Origin: Ambrosia x helenae
Taxonomy: Eukaryota; Streptophyta; Magnoliopsida; Asterales; Asteraceae
Length of the DNA stretch: 64,000 nt
Assembly: GCA_030844895.1 (NCBI GenBank)
Contig: JAUTDX010007441.1
Coordinates: 36,500 to 100,499 of the forward strand
Direction: 5' to 3'
The stretch's first letter is position 1, and the number at the start of each line of letters is the position of its first letter. Shown piece after piece: positions 33,975 through 47,220 of the stretch. The position numbers and the translations under genes are program-made. The notes beneath the pieces are model-generated. The model did no database searches. It was not told the origin of the DNA and saw only the letters and a program-made list of their open reading frames with translations.

Positions 33975-35112
33975 TTATTTAAATATGGATTACCCCACCT
34001 ATGCAATACACCAACAGTGGCAGGTCTGTTCAAGCAGCTCATTTTCATCTTTAACCTATTCAATATAACTTGAAAAAACTCATTTAAATGAATATGAAAA
34101 TTAAAGATGCATGCAGTATAAAGTATATGAATAGTTCCAAAAGCTTATACAATAGTAGAACAAAGATTATAATCTGTTTATATCAAACATGAGCCTGATT
34201 GTGATCCCACTTATTATAACCGAACCACGAGTTAATAACTAAAATATGATAAAACACAATTACTTTTCACTCGATCAACTAATAAGATTTCTGCACATAA
34301 TCTAAGTGCATGATACTATGTGGAAATAACACCTTCTGATAAAGAATCACCACTCAATGTGACTATTTTGTTTCTTTTTCTTTGGTTTTTAGGTAAACTC
34401 AGGATTAGGAGGAGGTATAGGACCATGACATCTTCATATAAAAAAACATATATTATCATAAAAAAACAAGTAACCAAGATGAGCAAAATAAATTAAAGTA
34501 ATAAAAAGAAATGACAAACCTTAGTTTGCATTTATGACCACGCGGGTATTCTTCATCACGAACCAGACGGCATGGTCGTCAGGCTCCATAACGGCACTTA
34601 AGAAGCTGGACAAATATAAATTCAAATATCGTTACATATTTGCTAAGTAATAAATGGAAGTGGTACGCACCTACTTTGATAGAATTATTTACCTTACTAA
34701 TTGACTTATGGCTACATGTTTTTGCTCCTTTTCGGTACCACAAGGAACTTGATACATATTCCCAAAATGATTAATTACATCCATATGTAGAAAGAACATC
34801 ACACCACACTATGTATAGAATGTCACAGCAAAAATCTTAATTCTTAAATCTTAAATAAAATCTTATATATATCCTAAATCTTAAAAAAGAAAAGCTTATA
34901 ATTTCATTAAAGTTATCATAACTGAAAGAAACACTTACAATTTTATTACCATTATCATAATTGAAAGAAAAACTAAGAAACTATTAGCGTTATCATAACT
35001 GAAAGTTAGATTTATCTAAAAGATTGTATAACCCATAGAGCGTAAGGGCTCTCCTCAAAGTGTGTCTCACCACAAGACATGAAATAGTCACCATTACCAG
35101 ACATGGAGCACA
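33975..35112. other. Flank between Helitron and D2; no gene
   Basis: AT-rich. 34515-34640 has a GC-richer patch bounded by AG and GT on the minus strand, with a short open frame; too small to call an exon. No element ends seen. Confidence 0.5.
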
Positions 35113-36182
35113 ACCCACATGCACCTCTATAAGAATGAAACTTAGTCAATCAAAATATGGAGACTTACATAAATAGAAAATCATATTAATAAGACATAAT
35201 GTCATGCAATAAGGAACAACTACGTGTGCTCAGATATGTTAAATGCTAAAAGCTGTCCATTTTTAGATCAAATGGAAATTACATCCATGCTTTCTAGTTT
35301 TCATTTTCCACGATTATGGTTACAATGTGCAAAGTTAAGTCAATGTATAGATGCTTTCTAGTTTTCATTTTCCACGATTATGGTTACAAAGACTCAAGGT
35401 TTATCGCCCAAAGGTAGACCAAGTGTATTAGAGAATTCATGGTATATGTCGTATATATACATTTGTATAAGTCGAGGTTTACCACCTGAAGGCTACCAAT
35501 CCAATAAAAACAATTTTTTATAACTTCATTTCTTTTATTAATATCCACTCTGGTTCCCACATCACAAAGAATGGGTATTGAAAGCCAAACCAACCTAGGA
35601 ATTTTTTTTTTTTCCAAAATACACACATTCTCACACTAAAACACATAACAATTTCTGTTTTAAAGTTGAGCATAAATTATCACAACTATGATATTACTTA
35701 ATAAACAATAAAGAAAACTGCATACAAAACTTAAGGGGCAGTACACAACATGGTTGTCAAATAGAAGATCATGAAGATTTCACATTCACTGTGAAATATT
35801 CTGGACAGTTGACTAAGTAAATGAAAAAAAAGTTACCAATTTATGCATCTCCGAATTCCTGTTCTTCCATGGAATAATTATTGATCATAGACATTGAATT
35901 GCCATTTATGTTTACAATGCTTAATGGTTCATGTTACCTAATCTCTTGATATTCTTTGATACGTGGATATACTTGTATATTCTTGAAAACATTTCCAACT
36001 AGATATGAACTTGATTTGTAGTAAACTCACATTTAGACACATTAACCCTGTTTAGGGTGACTCAATTTTTTATTTGCATGCCATACTACTTGTTGTATTT
36101 ACAAAACTTGCAACTTCCGTGTTAGAACTATAATTACAATCATATAAATTGACACATTCATTACGTTTAAAACTACTTAACA
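35113..36182. other. AT-rich sequence, no gene seen (D2)
   Basis: Counterpart of 1-1070; nothing further recognised. Confidence 0.5.
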
Positions 36183-38111
36183 ACTGGTAGAGAATGAATT
36201 ACCTGCTCATCAGTTAGTGGAGTACTTAATAACCTACTCAACGATTGGTAGGGGTCATCATGCCTACTCGACAGTCGGTAGAGGTTTGAATAACCTGCTC
36301 AACGACTGGCAGAGGCCATCGTACCTGCTCAACAATCGGCAGAGGTTCCCACTCCACGTCTGGTAGAGGTTTTTCTTGCCTGGTCGTCAATTGGAATCAT
36401 CTTTGTATACTATGTGCAAACATCTTACTCAGTAGGTTCCCCGTTTGGGTTGTAGCTCATAGTTAGAACTTTTTGTATGCTTGCAAGCCGTTGTAACCAA
36501 ACATGTTTGTTTTCATTATTGAATAATCTTATTTCTGTGATAAGTGACACGTTGTAACCCAACGTGTTGGTTTTCACAGCCACATTAGTCTCATCACTGT
36601 GATAACAAACCACTGTGACCCAATGTTTTTGTCTTCACGACCACATAGATGCATCATTCTTTTGAAACTTCTTTTTGCTTTATATATTGTTGTAATTTAG
36701 GATCATAGAATGACATAAAACCCTAATGTAAGGTAAATTGGTGATTACGGTCCGGAACGTAATCATAAATTTACGGGTACGTTAAGGTGGTGTGAAATTC
36801 TATTTAGGTTAACTAAGGAGATTTTCAGTACGCTTTTGAAGCACCAAAGGCGTGGTGGGTTAGCTGTTAGTTGTTTACCCAGGATACCCGGGTTCGAGCC
36901 TGGGCTACTCCATATATTTTTTAATTTTTTTTTAGATTTTAGATTATTATTTTTAATAATATAAACCTTGTTTTATTCATATCTAATTCATAAAAATCCC
37001 ATTTTTAACGATTCAAAAGCCAAAAATTTTCTAAAATTATTTCTAATCTAATCGACCAAAGATATAAAATTTTCGTAATATATATATATATACATACTTT
37101 TTATATTTTATCCTATAATCTTTTGTGTAAATAATTGTTTAAATACAAAATAAATAGTCAATAGTTTATAGAAAATATTTTTCATACTTTCAAGAGTAAT
37201 ATCTTTTATTCCATGTGACTATAATAATATTTTAAATATCATTATTAAATTTTAAGTAAACTATTAACGTTTAAGCGTCCTCCCCAAAACTAGAGAACCA
37301 TAATCGATCGACCTAGAAACCATAGACTTTAGACTTGTTATTCTTAGACTTTGTTTACGTGAATCTAGGACGGTTCTTTGTAAGTCACATCGTTAGCTGT
37401 ACGCTGCTTATTGGATACTTATTTGCTGAGCAACCTGTGAGTATTACTTATCCCCTTTTTCGTTTTTCACACTTTTGGGGTGATTCATGCACACATATTT
37501 AAACTTGCACATTCACATACACATACTTTTGATCAAATACGATTCATATACGTGTCTTGTTTATCTTCATGCTTGTGTTTGAATATGAACGTAACTTACA
37601 TGCTTATACTTAAACTCAGACATAACTTCGGTTATGGTGCTCTATTAGACATAACTTTGGTTATGGTGCTCTATCAGACATGACTTCGGTCATGGTGCTC
37701 TATTAGACTTACACGTGTGAAGGTGCTCGAGATATTTTTGTGAACAATATTCTTAAATTCTTATTTGTTACCTACATGTTTACATAACGCATTGATATCA
37801 CATGACACATGAATTGTACGTTTTTAAACTTATACTATATATACAAACATTCGTAATGCTCACCAACATTATTGTTGACAAAATCATTTTCGTGCATGTT
37901 TCAGGATAAGCTTGCTCGATGATCACGTAAGGCTTTGGACTTAGTTAAATGTAAATCAGATTCATGTGTTGTTTGTATTTTTGTTTGGATATCTTGTATG
38001 GAACTTTAATTCAGTATTTAATAATATTTCAATTTTAATAGTGCCATGAGCTTATGAACAATCGTCATTACGTGGCACCCCGATGTTTCCGCCATCGGTT
38101 GGGGTGTTACA
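36183..38111 (+). mobile_element. 3' part of a TR-GAG-related LTR element (D2)
   Basis: D2 counterpart of 1071-3001: minisatellite at 36183-36394, tRNA-like module at 36853-36912, three 29-bp units at 37620-37706, LTR terminus ggttggggtgttaca ending at 38111. Confidence 0.65.
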
Positions 38112-39267
38112 TTAACTACAAACAATATTTAGACAAAATCTTGCGATCTATGCAATGTTTTACGCATGGTACAGAAATTTTGAAAAACTAATGGCATCTA
38201 GTTAATGGTTTAATGTTGCGATCTATGCAATGTTTTACGCATGGTACAGAGTTCCAACCAGAAATATATTTTGAAAAACTAATGGCATCTGGTTAATGCT
38301 AAACCATTCAACATTCAACAACATATCTTATTTAGGCAAAATGCTGAGATATATGCAATGTTTTAATAAAAGGGTCATCATCGTTAATTTATTATCAGAA
38401 TGTTTTAACACATGGCAAAAGAACTACTTGTGATAATTTGTTTTGTTGTTAAAAAAAAAAAAAAAACTGGAATTAAATTACCTTTAATGTCAATCCTCCC
38501 TCCCGATTTTCTTTTGGAATGTAAGCTTGGACATTTAGGGATGGTTTTCCCGCTTCAAGAAAATGCTCCTCTAAGACGCCCTGTAAGAAAACAAAATATA
38601 CTTGTAACATTAAGAATAAACCAAAAATATAAATTTGAGATAAAAGTTAAATCTGGATTCATGAGTAAACATTAGAAGAACATTTGCACTAATATTTCAT
38701 CATAAACAAGGTATGAATGCACATAAGACAAACCTTTTTAACAAGTAAAATGGCATTCTCAGTTAATGGATTCATCATGCATTCTCAGTTGGAAAGCATG
38801 AGCGAGAGTGGTGAGGGTGGAGATGGCCTCTGGCGTGCTCGGAATTGAGATTGAGATTCGTGTGTTGTACAAAGTCGACTATGAAAAACGAGGTTATTTA
38901 ATTGTGACAGAGCAAAGGGAAAGCCTATTCTATTCTATCTAGGTTACAGATGGGGAGTGAAGGTGGGGAGAACAAGAGACAAGTGATGTAAATTTTGACT
39001 CATGAATTTTCCATTGATTAATTAACATTCAATAAGTGGGGGTATGGATGAAGAAGGAGGGTAGTATTGTAAAAATTCTTTGATATTACAAAGGAGGAGG
39101 TGGGTAAAATGTCTACATTACTCTCCTAAGTGTCTTAGTTGTCACAAATATTCCCATAATACCCTTAAATTTTTTGCTTAAATATGTTGTACATGTTGTT
39201 TGTTAAGTTGTATGGAAATGCAAATTACCATGTTGTACATCACTCCTCCTTAATAAGATAATATAGA
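38112..39267 (-). mobile_element. Helitron 5' end region, minus strand (D2)
   Basis: Counterpart of 3002-4154. Minus-strand TCTATATTATCTTATTAAGG starts at 39267, preceded by A. 3' terminus not found. Confidence 0.6.
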
Positions 39268-39896
39268 TAACTATATTAACGTATAAACATGTGCAACCTC
39301 ATAAGTCACTCAAGTTTTCTCCCACGTTATATTGTGTGTTGTGGCCCGCGAGCGAGTAGCCGCGAGCCACAAACCAATCCACGTGGCTCGCTTGAACCAC
39401 AACACCCTTGAGTGATAGCTGGTGCGAGCGAGTGGACGTGATATTGTCGCGTGGGCTAGCGGGGAGATTATGACTGTTGGCAGCCAACTAGCCGTTGGCC
39501 AATGGCTAGTTTGGCTATTAAAGTAAAAAAAAAACACTTTTTTATTCACTTTAAACAATCAAACTACACTCTTCAACCTACAATAACAAGTATTATACCC
39601 GGCACAATAAATTTACACACTTTTAAACATTATACTTCTTTATTTTGGTTTGCTACCTTCACAATCCAAAATGCCATTTGTATATGAAAACCATACACAA
39701 AAGTCAAACGGTATTATCTCTTGCCCTTAAATAAAGCTTGTAAAAACTTCTCTACACATAATATATCTACTACGAGTACATATATATAATATATATACAG
39801 GTACATAAATAAACAAATATGTAAGCTAAATGAAAAAATAACATACGCACATAAGGTTAAAAGTAAATTTGACCACATAGCATAATGAAAATATTA
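39268..39896. other. Non-coding stretch with GC-rich patch (D2)
   Basis: Counterpart of 4155-4786, including the gagcgagt-rich patch at about 39338-39515. Confidence 0.45.
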
Positions 39897-39904
39897 CATT
39901 TAAT

Positions 39905-40661
39905 CAATGTTTTAAAAACCGGTTTTTAGATCATACCGGATTTGACTTAAAAATGGTTTAACCGGTTGAACCGAGTTGTATCGGGTGGTTCAACCGGATT
40001 GACTTGTTAACTCTACGAATCCATAAATTACAACATGAACTCAAATTATAATCTAAAAGTGAATGATTACATATTAAAAAATAATCCAAAATTTATTCCA
40101 TATAAAAAAATAATCCAAAGGTATTCAATTTTTTAACAAAATTCTTTTAAATGAAAGTTTACGTTATGTCTAAGCCATTGGAGTATTGAATACATCAAGT
40201 TCACAATTGCTTAAAAGATGAAATTCACTACCATCTCTTCCTCGAAATGTAGAGTATAACTATTTTCATTTTCTACATTATTACATAACAAGTTTTAGTA
40301 CGTAGAAATAACAATAATAATATAATTTAATTACCAAAAGATAAGTAACATATATAACAAGTAACTGTGTGTTTGAGGAACCGATTCGTGCTCTTCCTCA
40401 CCAAACATGTTATGTATATCATTATTATGAAGTTCTCCTTCTTGCTTTTCTTGAACCACAAAAAAATCAATACTTCAAAACCCAAAAATTTACCTTGTGC
40501 CGGTACCGGTATAAAGGTTCAAACCGGTATACCGTATTTTACCGGCGGTACGAAGTTGATACCGTTTCGCCTTTATACCGGGGTGTTTCGTACCGGGCTC
40601 ACCACCGAAAAATGGTATTACCGGTATAACCGGCCGGTACGTACCGGTTTTTAAAACATTG
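39905..40661. mobile_element. hAT-type MITE, complete (D2)
   Basis: Terminal inverted repeats CAATGTTTTAAAAACCGGT at both ends (19 bp identical) and a perfect 8-bp target duplication catttaat (39897-39904, 40662-40669). The interior is rich in ccggtaccggtata-type motifs in both orientations. 757 bp, no transposase. Both-strand open frames (40367-40672) come from the symmetric repeats. Confidence 0.93.
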
Positions 40662-40669
40662 CATTTAAT

Positions 40670-41214
40670 CACCGCATCTTAAAAACTTGGTTATTATCTT
40701 GACCAAATAGTAGTCATTGCTAATTACTGATGAAGCAGTCAAACTACTGATGAAGTTAACCACTGACGAAAGAAACTGCTGCTGAAGTGGTTAACCACTG
40801 ATGAGGTAACTACTGATGAGGAAAGCAAATACCTGCTGAAGTTCAAACCTTTGATGATAACAACTGCTGAAGTCATAACTTCTGAAGACTTAAAATTTTT
40901 TGGATTTGTATGTTTTTAGTGGATGTTAAACAAACAATGATAAAAGCATAAACATTTAAATTTAAAAAAAAAACACAATTAAAGGTTTGCATTTTGACTG
41001 TGAAATGTAAATTACAGTAGGAACTTGTTACAGGGTCTACTGTGATGGTTGTGTGGCCTTAAAAAGATACTGTGGACCGACTATACTAAAAGATTTTAAT
41101 GATATGCCAGTTAAATGGTAGTACTTGTGAGTTTTAGATGTTTAGAGTTCCAAGAACTTGATACGTTTGTTTTCTTGTTTGTTATTATGACCAACAATTT
41201 ATAATTTTAAAATT
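40670..41214. other. Non-coding; short ctgatgaag repeats (D2)
   Basis: Counterpart of 5521-6065. Confidence 0.6.
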
Positions 41215-43085
41215 TTGTTTATACTGCTGGAACGGCCACTAAACTTGGATGAGGAGACTACTACGTTTTACATATCAAACTTACCAGCCCACTGCAGCCT
41301 TGGTACACTTTGGAGGGAGTTCCGTGGGTGTGGTAAGATGACCGGCGCCTACTTACCAAGGAGGAAAGACAAAGCTGGGAAGTTCTTTGCTTTTATCAGG
41401 TTTGAAGGGGTCAGGAACGTGGACGCGATGATCAATGCTATTGCTAGAGTCAAGGTGGATAAGTGCAAGATTCAAGCCAATGTTGCTAAGTTCAGAAAAG
41501 TTGAAGGGAGGGATGGCAAGGGTGTTATCGGGGATTATGTTCCTAGGGTTAATGTGATTGGGGAGGTTAAAGGAAAATCCATAGTGCCCGGTACACTGTC
41601 GGCCTGGGGTGACACTTCTCAGTTTCCTCCTATCCATACTCAGGAAAAGAGAATGAAAGTGGTGATCCCTAGTAAGAGGTTCATGGTGCAGTCCATGTTG
41701 TGGAAAGTCTCATTAGTAGGAAGGGTTATTGATGTCACGAGATTATGTAGAATGGAGGACTTCCTTGTGATGGCCGAATTAAAGGATGTGACCGTCAAGT
41801 ATGTTTCGGGGACGACGGTACTCCTCACGTTCCTCTCCTCCTCTGAGGCTGAGGATTTCCTGGTCAATAAGGAGGAAATGTGGAAGTCGTGGTTCACTAG
41901 TATGAGTCGGTAGGGAGAACAGAGGTTGCCATTAGAACGTGTTGTATGGCTCAAAGTGATGGGTGCCCGGTTCACTTGTGGGACGGTGAAGTATTTGATC
42001 GGATAGCTGGGTCCTTCGGCTCGATTGTCCATGGGTCTTGTGCAAGTGGCCGAGATGGGAATTTCTCATTCGAATCGATTGCTATACTGGTGAATACCGG
42101 TAAGCGTATTTCGAGTGTGGTGGAAGTCTGGTGGAAGAATGAAAGCTTCAACGTTTGGGTGGAGAAAATGGATGAAAAATGGTGCCCGGACTTCGTTTTA
42201 TCGCAAGCTGATTGTTTAAAGAAAGATTCAGGCAATGTGACTCAACAGATTGGCGAGGGTTCGTCTGGTCATACAGATGATGATATGGTAGATGATAATG
42301 TCAATATGACCATTGATGACAGAGAGGAAGGTGAGATTGTGGGGGAGACCAACGCTCATGATAATTCAGGTGGAAGTTCCGGCCATGAAACGCCTGTAAT
42401 TCCGGTGACGGAGGTTGAGAAGTCGACGGGTCAGGATGAAGGTGAACAGGCAGTGCATGGGGCTGTGCATGGAAACGTGCATGGGGAATTAAATGATGTT
42501 GAGGGTCTCGAGGGGGATATTCCCAACGTGGGAAAAGGTGAAATGGACCCAAATGGTACACTTAACAACGGTGGGCCAGGGGTGTTAATTAATTCCTCAT
42601 CTAGTGCTGGGCCGGTGGTGAATGACATTACCAGTGGGCCGCCTCAATTAATTTTTCCCCAAGTTGGTTCAAGGAAAAGGCCCAGAAGGGAGTGTGGGCT
42701 TAATGATGACCTGGATCCAAACTCTCCTCCTGCTACCAACACTTCGATGGTGAGAAATAGAGAAAGGGGTCTCAGGTTTGGGGATAGGGTGGATGATAGA
42801 CCAAGACAGAAGAGGAGGAAAAGAAGTTCTTTAAACATGGCACCTGTTAATCTTAGGAATGTCCCTGTTCCGCCTTCATTTATGGTCGCAAGCCAAGCAG
42901 AGAATCCCAATCCCCTAGTGACAGACGATGTGGAGGTCGATAGACATGGAGGATCCGAGGTTGATGGTGTCGAGGTATTGGAAACAACAAAGATGGCAAC
43001 TGCTGTTGGCATAAATTTGAATGATTTCGAGTCAGACGTGGCTACCGCAATTAACGAAGAAGGTGAGTTTACTTGTCTCCAATGA
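41215..43085 (+). pseudogene. LINE ORF1, broken
   Basis: First part (41215-41913): RRM with TTTFYISNLP and FFAFIRF, then a helical segment to TAG at 41911-41913. Reading through the stop in frame gives GEQRLPLERVVWLKVMG. Near 41968 the frame must change to continue as PVHLWDGEVFDRIAGSFG, the DUF4283-like block also seen in the LINE at 63600 (GVPIHLWDNRVFNNIAERFG). The second part (to 43085) is acidic, Gly/Asn/Asp-rich, with a basic KRPRRE and RQKRRKR patch near its middle that could bind nucleic acid. I see no CCHC knuckle. The known role is an RNA-binding chaperone for LINE RNA. The stop is shared with D1 and so is older than the duplication. Confidence 0.85.
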
Positions 43086-46000
43086 AGATGCTTACTTTTA
43101 ATGTAAGGGGGATAGGAGAGGATCATAAGATTCTCTCTGTGGGTGATGTTATTAAAGAACAGAAGCCAAATTTTGTTGCCATTCAAGAGACAATGTTACA
43201 GGATGGTTCAAGAATCCAAGTTCAGAAGATTTGGGGCAAAAGAAAGGTTGATTGGGATTGGGTTAATTCTGAAGGGAAGTCTGGGGGGCTTTTATGTTAC
43301 TGGGATCCGGAGTGTTTCATCAAATCAGGGGTAACTAGACATAGAAATCTGCTAGTTGTTTCGGGGGTCTTGGTTCAATCGGGTGTGACGGTAAGCATCG
43401 GTAATGTGTATGCTCCTTAGAACCTTACAAGAAAGAAGGAACTGTGGGCGACTATTACTGAAATCAAAAAGACCATTATTATGAATTTTATCCCTTATTT
43501 GTATTTGGTACTTATTAGGTTCAACCTGAATATTTTTATTCCATTTCCAACCCCAATATTTTCTATCTGTTTTTTTTTTCATATATATAATCTCACTTTT
43601 TCCTAGATCATTCTTGATAGGAATATTTTTGAGTATATTAACAATTTTTTCTTTCTTTTCTGGTGGAATTTTCTTGCTTCTTATTTGTTTCTAATGATGA
43701 TCTATAAATATAGGACTTCTTCTTAGTTTCGGAATGAATATATTGATATAATAAACGATCATATCTATAGTTTTTTTTGAAAATTCTCTTCTTTATTTGG
43801 TAATAAATAGACTTTCGAATTTTGTTTTTTTTTTTTTGTAATCAAATAATTGGTCTTTTTCGTAGGAATACCATTTATTTAGATCCTTATTTTTAGACGG
43901 CTGGCATTTCCTTTTTCCATTTGGCCATTTTTGTGGGACTAATCTAGACCATGTAATCTGAGATAAATCGTATTGACAATGACCTCATTCCTCCCAAGGG
44001 ATGTGGGTATTGCTTGGCGACTTTAATGCGGTGAGATATCCAGAAGAAAGACTAAAAACCGAATTTGTACCGGGTTGTGCCCAAGCGTTTAATGAATTTA
44101 TCGAGGAGAATGATCTATTTGAATACCCGATGGGCGGTCGAAAGTTCACCCGTGTTGCTGGGTCGGGTAACAAATTAAGCAAAATCGATAGACTCTTGGT
44201 CTCACAAGAGTTTTGGCAGCGGTGGCCAGATGCGTTGGTTATTGCCCTTCCAAGGGTCACGTCTGATCATAGTCTAGTGGTTCTTTCTATGGTGAGTATG
44301 AATTTCGGGTCCTTACCATTCCGGTTCTATAATTCATGCTTGTCGAAGCCCGGTTTAGAGCAGATTGTAGAAACGGCTATTCAGGAAGTGGCTTTTGTCG
44401 AGCCTCCTGATTTGTTGCTGGCTCATAAATTAAAAAATATTAAGGCGACTGTTAAGTTGTGGATGGCCCAGCATAGAGAGTCAAGGTTGGCGGCTAAATC
44501 GGACCTAGAAAACAAGATTGTAGAAATGGATGGGGTGATGGAGGATCGTATGTTGACTGACTCGGAGGTCAACGATTGGGCAGGATACAGACAAAAACTG
44601 GTGGAGATTAATTCGGACATTGTGTTGGACTTAAAGCAACGTGCTCGGGTCAAATGGATGCTAGATGGGGATGAGAATACGTCGTTTTTTCTTGGCATCA
44701 TTAATAGTAACGTGGGCTCTAACAGGATCAACGGAATACAAGTGGGCGATAGATGGGTGGTGGACCCTGATGTAATCAAAGCTGAAGCTAGGAAATTTTT
44801 CGCAAATAAGTTCCGCGAGCCTAGGCTCTCTAGGCCATCCTTCTCCTGTCCGAATATGAAGCAGATATCGTTAGTTGAATCAGACTTCTTGGTAAGCCCC
44901 TTTTCAGAAGAAGAAGTCAAATTAGCAATTTGGGAGTGTGGGGGCGAGAAGGCACCTGGGCCGGACGGTTTTACGTTCGGTTTCTTGAAGCATTTCTGGG
45001 GATTACTTAAAGTTGACATCATGAATATGATGGCGGCATTTTATGAGCACAGCACAATAAGTAGGGGTTGCGGTTCATCGTTTATTGCTTTAATTGCCAA
45101 AGGTGTTGACCCGACATCTTTCAATGATTTCCGTCCCATCAGTTTACTCGGGTGTATTTCTAAGATTATTTCAAAGGTGTTGGCGAATCGACTTAAAGGG
45201 GTCATCGGGTCTGTCATATCTGAGCAACAATCTGGTTTTTTAGCGTCTCGAAACATTTTGGACGGTCCACTAGTGGTCAATGAAGTTATCTCTTGGGCTA
45301 AGAAGGCGCGGAACAACGTTTTTATTCTAAAAGTGGATATGGAAAAAGCCTACGACTCCATTTGTTGGGAATTCATCTTGGAGATTCTTCGCCAAATGGG
45401 GTTTCCGGTTAGATGGGTGATGTGGATTAGAGGGATCCTCGTATCGGCCCGGGCTTCGGTTCTTGTTAATGGGTCGCCTTCGCGCGAATTCCAATGTTTC
45501 AGGGGTGTTCGCCAGGGCGACCCAATATCACCCTTCCTTTTTATCATGGCGATGGAGGCGTTGACCTGTTTTGTTGCAAAAGCGGCTGAGACGGGCCTCA
45601 TTAGAGGCATTCGGCTGCCTAATGAAGGACCGGTCTTAACGCATCTTATGTATGCGGATGACATTATGTTTATGGGCGAGTGGGATGAGACAAATATAAG
45701 AAATGTGATTAGAATAATGCGATGTTTCTATCTTGTTTCCGGGCTGAGAATGAACCATCACAAGACGCATTTATACGGAGTTCGGGTGGCTGGTCCTGTC
45801 ATTGAACAACTTGCGAGTGTTATAAGCTGCAAACCCGGGAGTTTTCCGTGCAAATACTTGGGGGTTCCGGTGGGAGTGAGCATGAATCAGGTCCGTTTCT
45901 GGAACCCGGTACTTCAATGTTTTAGGAATAGGCTGTCTAAATGGAAAGCAAAAAGGTTGTCATTCGGTGGTCGCCTTGTGTTGTTAAAATCCGTTTTGGG

Positions 46001-47220
46001 CAGCTTGCCACTTTACTTCTTCTCCTTGTTTAAAGCTCCCATAAGTGTAATAGATAAATTGGAGGCGCTTAGAAAGCGGTTCTTTTGGGGTGGGGACGAA
46101 GACAAGTCAAAGACCAACTGGATTTCATGGGATAGGGTCGTTGGGCCGATTGAAAATGGGGGATTGGGACTGGGCTCCTTGAAAGTGATGAATGAAAGCC
46201 TTATCCTCAAATGGTGGTGGAGATTCAAGCTCGAAAAAGGGGCGCTTTGGAATCGGGTGATCCGTTCTATTCACTACGATCCGAACTCTTGGTCGTATGT
46301 TCCGGTTAAGGCAGGTATCTCCGGAACTTGGAATGCTATTTATAAGATGGGAAGTGAGACTTGCGAACAGAATATTGACATAAAGAACATCATTAAAGGC
46401 GTTGTGTGTAATGGCGAAGATATTAGATTCTGGATCGATTGGTGGACGGGTGAAGAACCCCTTATGTATACTTTCCCATCGCTGTTTGCTGCTGAGACTT
46501 CCAAGAATGTTTCGCTTGCAAACAGACTCAGTGGGTGGAGCTGGAGACGCCAATTATCAGCAGTTGAATCCGATGAACTGCAGCGGTGTATTGGTATGAT
46601 TTCGGGTGTGAGTTTGGGTGAAAGGAACGACTCTTGGGAATGGGTAGCTGCGGCAGACAAAAAATTTTCAGTGTCCGAATGTAAATTATTATGCAGGTAT
46701 GCCGTGCCGTATTACCCATTTTTATGGGTAAAGGGAGTGCCTAGAAAGGTATGCATTCTAGCCTGGAGAGCGATTCAAGATCGGTTGCCGACTTTGGTTG
46801 GATTAAAGAGAAGAAACATCCTCAATTGCCCCCCTACGTGTAAATTCTGCGCCGAGTTGGATGAAAATGCAGACCACTTATTTACCTCTTGCATCGTCGC
46901 CTCAAATGTATGGTTGAAGGTGAGTACGTGGCTAAAAATCCCTCCGATCTATGCCTTTTCTGTCAAGGATTTGCTAGAGCTTCATAACCATGTTAATGTG
47001 AGTTCCCCGAAGAAAAAAACTTGTCAAAATTGTTATCTTGGCTGTGTTGTGGACTGTTTGGAAAGCACGAAATGAGGCTATCTTTAATGGGAAAAGACCG
47101 AACCCAGCAGGGATGTTTGGAGAAGCTCAGGCTACAGCGTATTCGTGGGTCAAACACAAGGGCAAGCATAACGGGTGGACGTGGGAGAATTGGGTGAAGT
47201 TCGATAGTCCGGTACCTTGA
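43082..47220 (+). pseudogene. LINE ORF2 (endonuclease-RT), broken
   Basis: Starts MKMLTFNVRGIG (43082) in an ATGA overlap with the ORF1 stop. The APE-type endonuclease N-terminal part runs to NVYAP then TAG (43418-43420); the frame continues to about 43482. After the inserted DNA it resumes at 44001 with MWVLLGDFNAVR and the catalytic SDH (codons 44262-44270). RT follows: KAPGPDGF, DFRPISLL, LKVDMEKAYD, GVRQGDPISPFLF, YADD at 45651-45662. zf-RVT: GVPRKVCILAWRAIQDRLPT, then CKFCAELDENADHLFTSC. In the run of A near 47015 an extra base shifts the frame; the true tail (AVLWTVWKARNEAIF... to the stop at 47218-47220) lies in another frame. Reverse transcription at the target nick is the family role; this copy cannot do it. 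Confidence 0.92.
43483..43996 (-). other. Plastid-like insert (ycf1-like) inside LINE ORF2
   Basis: Very AT-rich DNA interrupts the endonuclease between ITEIKKTII and GMWVLLGDFN. On the minus strand, with a few frame slips, it reads YLLPNKEENFQ, NYRYDRLLYQYIHSETKKKS, YIYRSSLETNKKQEN and MKKKTDRKYWGWKW. This Lys/Tyr/Asn-rich style and wording fit plastid ycf1 (TIC214) as I remember it. That makes it a nuclear plastid DNA insertion. The family assignment rests on memory of ycf1, not on a search. It is not an intron: no GT..AG at the junctions and the host frame is not restored. Confidence 0.6.

Larger units (their letters stand above)
35113..41931 (+). repeat. Segmental duplication, right copy (D2)
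   Basis: Near-identical to 1-6785. D2 is the more complete copy: its hAT-type MITE keeps both ends and its LINE continues past the D1 breakpoint to a poly(A) tail. Spacing between copies is about 35.1 kb. How far D2 homology extends to the left cannot be judged, because D1 starts at the window edge. Confidence 0.95.

Noticed and set aside
34515..34640. Possible host exon on the minus strand
   Set aside because: AG and GT at the right places but the frame is about 25 codons with no partner exons.
46340..46719. Long antisense frames across LINE ORF2
   Set aside because: Shadows of the RT/zf-RVT frame; no domains of their own.
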